64,000 nt of DNA from the NCBI GenBank assembly GCA_963778525.1, contig CAVZUJ010000001.1:1364001-1428000 (forward strand), in the 5' to 3' direction. The notes beneath the pieces are model-generated. The model saw nothing but the letters and a program-made list of their open reading frames with translations. It made no database searches and was not told the DNA's origin. The position numbers and the translations under genes were made by a program. This document shows positions 46,301 through 56,274 of this stretch, piece after piece (position 1 is the first letter of the stretch; each line of letters opens with the position of its first letter). The DNA comes from Schlegelella_A sp963778525 (lineage in GTDB: Bacteria > Pseudomonadota > Gammaproteobacteria > Burkholderiales > Burkholderiaceae_C).

Positions 46301-49300
46301 AGTTGCCGACGGCGTCGGGCCGGTGACGGCGGTACCCGGGCACGCAGTCGTCGTCCAGTTGTTGCCCGCGTTGGCGCTGCTCGCGGTGCACGAGGAAGCA
46401 CCGATCGGGCCGATGACGATGACCGGACAGGTCGTGGTGGTGTAGCCGTTACCGGCATTCGGGCCGGAAACGCTGCAGCTGCCCGACGCGACGTTGGTCG
46501 TGTTGTTCGGCGTGCAGGTGGTTGTCGTCCAGTTGTTCCCCGACGTCGGACCGCCCGCCGAGCAGGTCGCCACCGGGACGCTCGTGGTGTTGTTGGTGCT
46601 GCAGGTGGTCGTGGTGTAGCCGTTAGCCAACGTCGGGCCCGAGCCCGCGCACGAGGCCACTGGAACGTTCGCGTTGTTGTTGGGAGTGCAGTTCGTCGTT
46701 GTCCAGCTGTTGCCACCGTTCCCAGGCGCCGGCGTACACGACGACACGCCTGTCGGCCCAGCCGTCAGGATCGGGCAGGTAGTGGTTGTCCAGCCGTTCA
46801 GGGAAGTCGGTGCACTGGCCAGGCACGAGCCCGAGGGAACGTTGGTCGTGTTGTTGTTGCTGCAGGTGGTCGTCGTCCACCGATTGCCCGAGGTCGCGGG
46901 CGAACCCGAGCAAGAGGAAACGGCGGACATTGCTCGTGTTGTTGGTCGCACATGTGGTCGCCGTCCAGGCATTCGCCGACGAGGCCGGAGATCCGGAACA
47001 GGACGACGACGGCGACATTGCTGGTGTTGTTGTTGGCGCAAGTCGTCGTCGTCCAGCCATTGCCGGACGCCGGCGGCGTGTTCGAGCACGATGCGACTGC
47101 CAGTTGCTCGTGTTGTTGTTGCCGCAGCTCGTGGCGACCCAGTTGTTGCCCAAGCTTGCCGCAATGGATGCGCACGACGAGACGCCGGTTGGCCCCGTTG
47201 TCGCCGTGCTGCAGGTCGTCGCGACCCAGCTGTTTCCGGCGGCGGCCGTGACCGGCGCGCAGGTCAAGGCAGCCGTCGGACCCGTTGTCGCCGGCGGCGG
47301 GCAGGTTGTCGTGGTGAAGCTGTTTGCCGCGCTCGGCGGCGACGCCGTGCACGACTGGACAGGCAGGTTCGGGATGTTGTTCGTGGAGCAGGTGGTCGTC
47401 GTCCACTGGTTGCCGGCCGTCGCCGTCACTGGCGTGCAAGTAAGAATGCCTGTGGGACCCGTCAACACGATCGGGCACGTTGTCGTCGTGAAGTTGTTGC
47501 CCGCGTTCGGCGATGCGGCACGCAGGTACCGGCCTGGACTGGTGTGCTCGACAGCGCCACGCTGCAATTCGTCTGCTGATGGCCGTTCGCGTTGGTCGCC
47601 GGCGCCGACACGCAGGTTGCGACATCGGTCGGGCCGCTCACGATCGTCACCGCAGGACAGGTCGTCGTCGTGTAGCCGTTGCCCGACGTCGGGCCCGTCG
47701 CAGCACAGGAGTTGACCTGGACGTTGCTCGTGTTGTTGGTCGAGCACGTCGTGGTGATCCAGCTGTTGCCCGAGCCGGCGGTCGCACCGGTGCATGTGGC
47801 AACCGGCGTCGGCCCGGTGTTGACCGGATTGCAGGTCGTCGCCGTGTAGCTGTTGCCGGCATTGGCCACGGCTGCCGAGCAGGAGGAAACGCCGGTCGGG
47901 CCGGTCGCCGTGACCGGGCAGTTGGTTGCCGTGAAGTTGTTGCCCGCGTTGGCCGCTACGACCGTGCAGGAGGCCACGGGCGTCGCCGCCGACGTGGTCG
48001 GCGTGCAGGTGGTCGTGGTGTAGTTGTTGCCAGCGGTGGCCGCAGCGGCGACGCCGGTGCACGACAGGATCGGGGTCGGGCCGGTCGAGTTCACAGGACA
48101 GGACGTGACCGCCGTCCAGTTGTTGGCCGAGGTAGCGGCGGTGACGCTGCAGGAAGCAACCGGCGTCGGGCCGGTGTTCGTCACCGGACACGTCGTCGTC
48201 ACCCAGCTGTTGCCCGCGTTGCCTGTCGCTGCGGCGCAGGACGCAACGGCGACCGGCGTCGGGCCGGTCACGACGTTGCCGCAGGTCGTGGTCGTCCAGT
48301 TGTTGCCCAAGGTGCCCGCACTGCTGACGCAGGAGCCGGTGGGGACGTTCGTCGTGGTGTTCGTGGAGCAGCTCGTCGTCGTGTAGCCGTTGCCCGAGGT
48401 CGGGCTGACAGCGGTACAGGACGCCACCACGACGTTGGTCGTGTTGTTCGTCGCGCAGGTGGTCGTCGTCCAGTTGTTCGCCGAAGTCGCCACTGAAGCC
48501 GTGCACGACGTGACCGGAACGCTGGTTGTAGTCACCGGCGTGCAGGTCGTCGTCGTATAGGCATTTCCCAAGCTCGGGGCGGCGGCCGAGCACGAGGCCA
48601 CCGGCACGTTCGTGGTGTTGTTCGGCGCGCAGGTGATCGTCGTCCAGCTGTTGCCGGAAGCCGCGGTTTGCGCCGAGCATGAGTTGACCGCCGTCGGCCC
48701 CGTCGTGACGGGCGTGCAAGTCGTCGACGTATAGGCGTTCCCAGATGTCGCGGCTGCGTTGGTGCAGCTCGAGACCGGTGTCGGACCGGTCGCGTTGGTC
48801 GCGCACGTCGTTGTCGTGTACGCATTGCCAGAGCTGGCCGTCGCGGGGTTGCAGCTACCCACCGGCGTCGGGCCGGTGGTCGACGAACTGCAGGTCGTCG
48901 TGGTATAGGAGTTGCCCGGGCCGGCGCTGGCGGCCGTGCAGGCGCCCGCCGGAGTGGGGCCAGTGCTCGATACGGCGCAGGTCGTCACGGTCCAGTTGTT
49001 GCCGCTGCTGGCTACCGCGTTCGTGCAGCTCGAGACCAGGGTCGGGCCCGTCGTCACGGTCTCGCAAGTGATGTTGCCTCCAGGCGTGCAACTTCCGACC
49101 GGGCCAGGCGAGCAAAGCTCGGTGCTCGCGTCGCAGGAGCGCAGCTGCGATGTGCTTCTGCGAACCTGGCTGGTCGAGATCTGTTGCTGTGACGTGCTCT
49201 GCACCTTTTGCGACGTGCTGCCGAGCGTCTGCGCCGTCGACTGCGTCGTCTGCGCCGTGCTTTGCAGGGTTTGCGTCGTGCTCTGCAGATTCTGCGTCGT

Positions 49301-51121
49301 GCTCTGCCGGTTCTGCACCGTGCTCTGCACGCTTTGCGAGGTGTTCTTGTTGGTCTGCGAGGTGTTCTGGGTGATCTGCGATGTGCGCTTGTTGTTCTGA
49401 ACCGTCTGCTGTTTCTGCTGCGACGTGCTCTGGGTCGTCTGCGACGTGCTTTGGAGCGCCTGAGTCGTGCTTTGAAGATTGATGATGACCGTCTGCTGAT
49501 TCTTGGAATCGCGCATCACCGTCTGGCTGGTGCTGAACAAGTTCTGCGTCGTGGTCTGCAGGTTCTGCGACGTCGACACGAGGTTCTGCAGAGTGCTCTG
49601 CGTGATTTCGGTGGTGCTCTGAAGCCGCTGTGCAGTGCTCTGCAGATTCTGAGTCGTGCTCTGGAGATTCTGGACCGTGCTCTGCGCTGTTTGGCTGGTC
49701 CTGAGCAGCATCTGCGTTGTCGATTGCAGGTTCTGCGCGGTCGACTGCAGCGACTCCGACGTGCTCTGCGTCGTTTGGGTCGTCGTCTTCAGCAGCTGCG
49801 AGGTGCTGGCATTTGCCTGCGTGGTCGACATGCTGAAGTACGTGCCGCACGGAACGTACGAGTAGTGCACGGTCTGGTTCGTGATCGTGCGCACGCCGTT
49901 GTAGGTGCCATCCCAGATCGGACGCGGCGTGCCGTTGAAGTCGGCCGCGGGTGCAGGCGACGGGTTGTTGGTGGTCATCGCGTTGAGAGTGCCGTCCTGT
50001 TCGCCGACGAGCGTCTGCCCACCGATATCCACCGGGCCGCCGATGAAGGCGCCCTGCGGCGTCGACTCATCCTGGGCGTTCCAGTACCCGTCGGTCGTCA
50101 TGATCGTGAAGTTCTGCTGACACGAGTACTGAACCGGGTCGTCGTTCATCCCGGAGTTGATGCCGTCGTGCTTGCCCGCGTACATCCGGCCGACCCGCGC
50201 AAGACCTTCGCGCGTGGGCGACGAGCCGCTCGGCACTTGAGAGAAGACTTTCGTGAACCACAAACCGCGCTGCGTCGTATTGAAGTCGTCGATCGCGAGG
50301 TACTTGTTGGGATTGATCGTGGCGTCGCCCGGGTGGTCCTTCGGCTTGACAGTAATGAAGCCGACCCGAAAGCTGTCAGTCAGCGGCGTGAACGCCAGGC
50401 TGGCTGCGCTCTTGATCAAGAGGATTCGTGTCCGGTAGAACGTGTACCAGATCGCGAAGTTCTGCCGCTCGTCGACGCCGCCGACTCCGCTGCCGGAACC
50501 CACCACCACTCGGTTCCATGTGCCGCCGTCGGATGAGGGGACCGTTATGTTCGCGTCACCGTCGGTGCAAGGCGTGGAGTTGTAGGCCGATGATCGTACG
50601 GTGCCGACCGTCTTGTAGTAGTAGTACGCCGGCTGCGCCGTGTCGTCGTAGCCGCTGGTGCGCAGCGTGTTGTCGTCGTAGGCCTTGAACGCTTGCGACA
50701 GATCCACCGTAGCGGTCGACGCGCCGTTGAAGGCAGAGTAGCCATCGTAGGGCGCATTGGTGAACGACGGCGCTGCGAACGGCGTTCCATCGGCCTGCTT
50801 CGGCAGCGCGTAGGTCTGATTCCGGTTGTAGTAGACGACGTTGCACTGCGCCGCCTTGTAGCCGATCGAGCCGATGCCAACCACCGACTCCATCTCGTCG
50901 GGCATGTGGCCCCAGCCCATGGAGCCGGAGGCATCCACCAGCAGCATGACGTTGGGTTTGACCTGCGCCGCATTCGTGCTCGTGATGGGAGAGCTCGAGA
51001 TGTCGGTCTGCGCCGACAGCACCGGCGTGGAGATCATCGACGACAGCACGAGCGCCCAGCACACGGCCTCGCGCAGCGAAGGCCGTGTCCTGGATTCGAT
51101 CCCACGCTTCTTGTTCATCAT
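43388..51121 (-). CDS. pilY1: Giant PilY1-like pilus tip protein, paralogue C (frame broken four times)
   Basis: About 2577 residues, the largest of the three. It has a signal peptide (E-A-V-C-W-A-L-V-L-S-S), MIDAS D-A-S-G-S, 33 heptads (~431-661), 33 cysteine repeats (~699-1652) and a propeller virtually identical to paralogue B. I chose the ATG at 51121. The upstream ATG at 51181 lies almost on the inferred transcription start. Single-base indels near 47520, 47098, 47020 and 46925, all inside the cysteine array, break the frame, but each side continues the repeat. No minor pilin genes accompany it. It stands alone behind its own copy of the shared operator. Confidence 0.85.
43527..46042. 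repeat. 2.5-kb direct repeat, copy 2 (3' half of pilY1-C)
   Basis: Second copy of the repeat described for 33044-35559, offset 10483. The sequences diverge again right where the cysteine array begins. Confidence 0.9.
46163..49027 (-). repeat. Cysteine-repeat array of PilY1-C, 33 units
   Basis: Thirty-three C-x15-C units, counting across the frame breaks. The central unit 17 is the aberrant one (N-G-H-Q-Q-T-N-C), corresponding to unit 13 of the 25-unit arrays, so the array is longer by four units on each side of the centre. Confidence 0.82.
49139..49831 (-). repeat. Heptad array of PilY1-C, 33 units
   Basis: Exactly 693 bases, 33 uninterrupted heptads. The irregular pair is at units 16-17 (MRDSKNQ-QTVIINL), again the centre of the array. 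Confidence 0.9.
49845..50587. repeat. 0.74-kb direct repeat, copy 2 (5' region of pilY1-C)
   Basis: Second copy of the block at 38474-39216, offset 11371, with about four substitutions. Confidence 0.85.
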
Positions 51122-51191
51122 GCTCTCGATCGAAGAAAGCGGCGACCGGCGCAGAGGTGAGGCGACGGCGTACGCATTCATTGCGGATCGC

Positions 51192-51257
51192 AGTGTAGAA
51201 ATCGAGAACGCACCGAAGGTGCGCGGGCGACGAACGGATCGCTGTGTCTTCGAACGG
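51192..51257 (-). promoter_or_regulatory. LytTR/AlgR-type operator and -10 hexamer upstream of pilY1-C
   Basis: Minus strand: CCGTTCG (51251-51257), 13 bases, CCGTTCGTC (51229-51237), then TACACT (51192-51197), 33 bases after the second CCGTTCG. Both spacings are two bases shorter than in units A and B. The rest of 51122-51332 shows no gene. Confidence 0.7.
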
Positions 51258-51332
51258 CGCGTGTTCCTGGGTGGCGGTAGTTCTTCACGCGAGGCCTGCC
51301 ACCAGACGAAACAGGCCTTTAGTTGCGACCCG

Positions 51333-51793
51333 TCAACTGCAGGCCTGCACCCATTTGCCCGAAAAACTCTGGCCGAGTTTCACTGGCTTGCCGCCCTGTT
51401 TGCGGAGCTCCAGGTCAGCCGTGCCGAGGTAGCTGTCGCCGAACAGCGACATCTTCGCCTTCCCGGATTGAGTCGCATTGCTCGACTTGCAGGAAATGAT
51501 CCAGACAACGGTCGTGCCCTCGCGCTTGAGGTCGCGGTTCTGGCACTGCATGCCGAACTCGCGCTGCGCAGGAACAATCCGCGCGAGATTGGATGTGTCG
51601 GCGACTCCTACACATGTTCGACTGACGATGGAGCGCCGTGAGTTCGTGGACGCGTCTTCAATGACGGTTGTCGTCTCCCAAAGCCCCGCCTTGATCGCCG
51701 GCTTGGCGCCGGCGCCGACGCGGTCTGCGCCAGACTCGGGCTACTCGCCAGCATGCTCACGATGAGAACCAGTCCAAGCATTGATGTGTTCAT
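51333..51793 (-). CDS. Small secreted DUF3617 protein (one frameshift)
   Basis: When one base is restored near 51708, the gene encodes about 153 residues: a signal peptide (M-L-G-L-V-L-I-V-S-M-L-A, ending near S-L-A-Q) followed by a DUF3617 domain. The domain is recognisable from K-A-G-L-W-E-T-T-T, paired cysteines, T-T-V-V-W-I-I-S-C, the Gly-rich F-G-D-S-Y-L-G-T and the C-terminal G-K-W-V-Q-A-C-S. Members are small periplasmic proteins of unknown function. It lies between aroB and pilY1-C on the same strand. The frame break falls in the low-complexity Ala/Pro stretch after the signal peptide. Confidence 0.7.
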
Positions 51794-51839
51794 GAGGTAG
51801 CTCTATGTGGTTTGAGAGTCGGCCGAATTGACGAGCGCA

Positions 51840-52964
51840 CTACGGCAACCGGCATTCGAGTAGAACGCGCTCGACGAGTTCTTCCGGCGCGGGCGCGACG
51901 ACTGCGCCAATTTCACCGTTCAGCAAAATGAAGCGCTGGCTACCCTCGACGGACTTCTTGTCCGAGCGCATGATTTCGACCAGCCACTTCTCGCTGACTT
52001 CGGGTAGCTTCGTGGGCAGGCCCGCGTGCTCGATGATGCTCTCGAGACGCCGGGCGCGCTGCGGCTCGATCAAGCCGAGCCGCTCGGAGACCCTGGCGGC
52101 AAGCACCATGCCGCAGCCCACGGCCTCGCCGTGCAGCCAATTCCCGTAGCCCACGGCGGATTCGATGGCATGGGCGAAGGTGTGGCCGAAATTGAGCAGA
52201 GCGCGCCGCCCGGATTCACGCTCGTCCGAAACAACGATTTCGGCCTTGATCTCGCACGATCGCCGCACTGCATGCATCAAGGCTTCGCTGTCGAGCGCCA
52301 GCAGACGGGCAAGATTGACTTCTATCCAGCTCAAGAACTCCTCGTCGAGAACGGCTCCGTACTTGATCACTTCGGCCAGACCGGCGATCAGCTCTCGTCG
52401 CGGTAGCGTCTGCAGAACGTCGATGTCCGCCACGACGAGCCGCGGCTGGTGAAAGGCCCCGATCATGTTCTTGCCGGCAGGGTGATTGACGGCGGTCTTT
52501 CCTCCGACGGAGGAATCCACCTGCGCAAGGAGCGTGGTCGGCATTTGGATGTAGTCGATACCGCGCATGTAGCACGCTGCTGCGAAGCCGCCGATGTCGC
52601 CGACAACGCCGCCTCCCAAAGTCACGACCGTCGTCTGCCGGTCATGACCGTGCGCGAGAAGGGCGTCGAAGATTCGGCCCATCGTCTGCCATGTCTTGTG
52701 GGCTTCGCCGTCGGGCAAGACCACGCTCCTGACTCTCGTGAAGCGAGCGGCGAGAAGGCTCTCGACGCGGCGGCCGTACAGGGGGTCGACGATGTCGTTG
52801 GTGACGAGGAGGGCCGATCCTCGTGCGACCGGCGCGTGCGACAGGATGTCGCTTTGCATCAGCAGCCCTGCGCCGATCAATATTTCGTAGCTCCGCGATC
52901 CGAGCTCGACACGAACGGATTGATGCTCGCGTTCGCTCGCCACGCCGACGCTTTTCCGGCTCAT
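51840..52964 (-). CDS. aroB: 3-dehydroquinate synthase
   Basis: A 374-residue enzyme of the shikimate pathway that converts DAHP to 3-dehydroquinate with NAD and a divalent metal. Conserved parts are G-G-G-V-V-G-D-I-G-G-F-A-A, P-T-T-L-L-A-Q-V-D-S-S-V-G-G-K-T, the metal ligands in A-E-V-I-K-Y-G, N-F-G-H-T-F-A-H and H-G-E-A-V-G-C-G-M. The start at 52964 (M-S-R-K-S) leaves a ~12-residue leader. A longer frame is just aroK overlap. It follows aroK in the classic aroKB pair. Confidence 0.97.
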   Translation of the reverse strand: MSRKSVGVASEREHQSVRVELGSRSYEILIGAGLLMQSDILSHAPVARGSALLVTNDIVDPLYGRRVESLLAARFTRVRSVVLPDGEAHKTWQTMGRIFDALLAHGHDRQTTVVTLGGGVVGDIGGFAAACYMRGIDYIQMPTTLLAQVDSSVGGKTAVNHPAGKNMIGAFHQPRLVVADIDVLQTLPRRELIAGLAEVIKYGAVLDEEFLSWIEVNLARLLALDSEALMHAVRRSCEIKAEIVVSDERESGRRALLNFGHTFAHAIESAVGYGNWLHGEAVGCGMVLAARVSERLGLIEPQRARRLESIIEHAGLPTKLPEVSEKWLVEIMRSDKKSVEGSQRFILLNGEIGAVVAPAPEELVERVLLECRLP

Positions 52965-52995
52965 GACCCGCTGCGGCCAGCGGCCACCTGGGCGC

Positions 52996-53505
52996 TCACT
53001 GCAACTCCAGTCGATCACGAATGGCAAGTGCAGCCGTTGCGGCGGAGAAGTGCGCCATGTCGAGGACCACATGCGACACGAGCTCGTACAACGGGTTTCG
53101 TTCTTCGAAGAGCTGGCCTAGCTTGGTGGGCACGTCGCAGTCACGAAAGAGAGGCCTGCGCTTGTCGTTCTTCAAGCGATGAACGAGCGCTTCCGGCGCA
53201 AAACGAAGGTAGACAACGGTAGATCGCTCGCGCAAGACTGATCGATTGCTTTCGCGCAAGACGGCGCCTCCACCAGTCGCAATGACTGCATCGGACTCGC
53301 CGGTGAGACGGGCGATGACCTCCTGCTCGATATCACGAAAGCGCTCCTCGCCGAAGCGATCGAACACCGCCGAAATCCGACATCCGGCTTCGCGCTCGAT
53401 CTCCAGGTCGGCATCCAGAAATCGCCAGGAGAGCGTTCTTGCCAATTGCCTTGCGATCGTGGACTTGCCGCTACCCGGCAAGCCCACGAGGGAAATCAAG
53501 GACAA
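52996..53505 (-). CDS. aroK: Shikimate kinase
   Basis: A 169-residue kinase phosphorylating shikimate at the 3-position. Walker A G-L-P-G-S-G-K-S-T, the shikimate-binding D-A-D-L-E-I-E, G-G-G-A-V and the lid R-R-P-L are present. Its start overlaps the end of the Ig-like lipoprotein gene by 10 bases, so both belong to the pilMNOPQ-aroKB transcription unit. Confidence 0.97.
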   Translation of the reverse strand: MSLISLVGLPGSGKSTIARQLARTLSWRFLDADLEIEREAGCRISAVFDRFGEERFRDIEQEVIARLTGESDAVIATGGGAVLRESNRSVLRERSTVVYLRFAPEALVHRLKNDKRRPLFRDCDVPTKLGQLFEERNPLYELVSHVVLDMAHFSAATAALAIRDRLELQ

Positions 53506-56251
53506 AGTGTCTGGGCGCCTGGTGACGCAGAGACCGGAATGGCGATGCTCGTGGCCAGGCCGCTCGGCGACGTGAATGTGAGCGTCACCGTACCCGCGGT
53601 TGTTCCCGTTGTGAAGCTATAAGAGAACGACGCAAAGCTCACTTCGGTGGTGCTCGGCACAGGCGAGCCTCCCAGAAAGAGCGCGCTGGTTCCCGCGGTC
53701 GCCGCGATGGAGATCGTCGTTCCTGCGGCCATGGGATTGAGCCGCTGGGTGTTGGCGTCGGAGACTATGAAGGAATACGAACGCGAAGGATCGGTCAACG
53801 CGGTGCCTGCCAACGGATAGAACGAAGCGAAGAGCGGCGTCTCATCCGGGGCGTAGCCGACGATCAGCGAGTCCTTGGCACAGGATCCTCCGCCATCCGC
53901 CAGCCCGCTCGGGGTCGACTGGCCCCAATGCGGGTTGGCACCGGAGCTGGAAAGCACGGTTTCGATGGCACGACGTACATAGGCCTTGCCCCAAACGCCG
54001 TCGCACGTGCTGGGAATCGACGGTATCGACACATCTAGTCCCAACAAGGACTGGTATGCAGGAGGGATGGCGGCACAGGCGGAAGTGCCACCGGACAACG
54101 ATGTCGAGATGAATTGATCGTCGTTGGAGTTATAGACGCCGTTGTAGTAGCGATCGAGATAGATATTGCCCAGGTCCTGGAAGGGGTCTCCGGCAGCATA
54201 GACGTTGGTGCCCATCAGGTCGATGAACGACTCTTCTCCCAGCGCATAAGCGACGATGGTGATACGGCCGTCGGCCGGACGCGGCGATGACGAAATGAAA
54301 TTCGCGGTGGCCCGGGCCAGGCCGCTCGCGTCGATTGTCGTCAGCGCGCTCTGTACAACCTGACCGCCCTCCGCGATGAAGTTGATCGAAGTCCCCGCAG
54401 GTACCGGGTTGCCGAGTCGATCCGAAGCGATGATGTTGTAAGTGTTTTTCGTTCCGTCGATATCGAGGCCTTCGATGTTGCGAGTACCTTGCGACAGAGA
54501 AAAGTTGAGCTGCGATGGCAGACCGACCGCGATCGAAAGGCTGCTCGATACGGTGGTGATGTTCGGCGTGGCGACCAGAGTCGCGGAGACGCGCACCGGT
54601 GTCGGAACCGTGCCCGAATTGATCAGAACGGATACTTGGCCTGTGCTGTCGCTGACTTTGGTCTCATCGGACTGCGCCCCGTCGAGCATCAGTCCGCCTG
54701 CCAGCGTCGTGGCGTGAAGGAGGACGCTTTGACCTGGCAAGCCGTTGCCGGCCGTATCAAGCACTTTGAAAATGATCGTCGACGTTTCGATATAGCCCGA
54801 TCCTTTCAAGAAGATCGAAGTCGGCGTGGCCGAGACGAAGTTGATGCTGTTCGCCGTCGGCAAGGCGATGGTCAAAACCACGGAGCCGGTGGCCGCAGAG
54901 CCGGTGATGCTCGCGTTCAGCGTGTCCGTCGTGGAGGTCGCGCCGCAGCCACCATCGTGGTAAGTGAAGCTCGCGACACCGTTGGTCGTCGTGGCAGATG
55001 CAGGCGTGAGCGTTGCCTTGCCCGAAGCAATGCAGGCGGAAGTGATCGAAACCGTGACGGGTGTTCCAGGGATGGTTCCTGCGAGATTCACTTGAACGTT
55101 CGTCTGCCCATAGGCGTTGAGGTGGCCTTAGCCGGGGTGACATTGGCGATGGTGACGCTGGAAGCAGTGAGCTGAAAGCCCTGCGAGGCCTGGAGCGCGA
55201 TTAAGTTGACCGTCGTCGACGCGACGACCTGATCGGCGCCGCTTTGCGTCGCGGAAGTTGCCGATAGCGTGGTGCTGGCTGAGCCAGTGGCATCAGTCAA
55301 TGCACTGGTTACGGCGAGCGATCCCAGACCGTCCACGGTGCTGAACTTGACGACTTGTCCGACGACGCCTACCCCTGTCGCATCCCTCACGACGGCCGTC
55401 ACAGTGGCCGGCGTTGCGGTGGTGACCGTTGCGGTCGAAAGCGACAACGAGATCGACGGCGAGCCTCCCGAACTTGACCCCGACGAGGTGACCGAGAACC
55501 CGACCGACCCGGTTGCCAGAACGCCCGCAACGGTCGCTTGCGCGATCGCCGTATCGGCGCCATTGGAGGTGGAACTCGCGGGAGTCAGCAACGTGGTAAC
55601 CGTTCCCGTCGAATCGCTCAACGCCGTACTGGGGCTGAAGGCGCCGAAGCCGCTGCCGGCGGTGCCGAACTTCACGACCTGCCCAGCGATGGGCGCTCCC
55701 GTGGCATCACGCACGACTCCGGTCACCGTCGCAGGCGCCGTGGCCGTAACCAAGGAGGACGACAGCGTCAGCGTGATCGATGGCGCGCCGGTGGTGATGG
55801 TCGCCCCGCCGGGCGTGACCTGGAAGCCGATCGTGCCGGACACGGTGGCCCCGCCGATCGTTGTCTTGGCGACGACGAGATCGGCCCCGTTCGAGCTCGA
55901 CGACGCTGGCGAAACCTGCACCACGGCTTGACCGTTGGCGTTGGTGAGGGCGGAGCTGACGTTGAAAGCCCCCAGCCCCCCTGCTGTGGAGAAGGTAATG
56001 ACTTGACCGGAGACCGTCGCCCCAGATGTGCTGTGCAGCGTGGCCGTCACGGTCGAGGGATTCGCCGCGGTGGCCGTCGTGGAGGAAATGGAGAGGACCA
56101 GCGAGGTGCCCGACGCGCTGGTGCCTCCGGAGCTTCCCGATCCGCTGCCCGAACCGAATATCGGCGTGCCCGCGTTCTCGCTGTCTCCGCCGCACGACGC
56201 AAGCAGTGCTGACACCAGGGCAATCGCAAAGGCTTTGGCAAGTATTTTCAT
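53496..56251 (-). CDS. Large lipoprotein with bacterial Ig-like (Big_1/invasin-type) repeats (one frameshift)
   Basis: About 918 residues if one C is restored near 55120. Upstream of it the frame gives residues 1-~380, and downstream it runs to the stop at 53496. A lipobox (L-L-A-S-C-G-G) at about residue 18 follows M-K-I-L-A-K-A-F, and a Gly/Ser linker comes next. At least four to five Ig-like repeats of ~100 residues follow, with the pattern P-A-T-V-T-x-x-V-R-D-A-T-G-x-x-x-x-G-Q-V-V-K-F and S-x-x-G-A-D. The C-terminal third is less repetitive and contains four to six cysteines. It sits between pilQ and aroK, which are normally adjacent, and is cotranscribed with both. It may be an outer-membrane or pilus-associated adhesin. 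The function is inferred only. Confidence 0.75.
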
Positions 56252-56274
56252 GAGAGGGCCCGCAGCAGTCTCGA

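Noticed and set aside
51181..51181. Upstream ATG as the start of pilY1-C
   Set aside because: It lies about 11 bases after the -10 hexamer, would give a leaderless message, and would put 20 extra residues before the signal peptide. The ATG at 51121 fits better.
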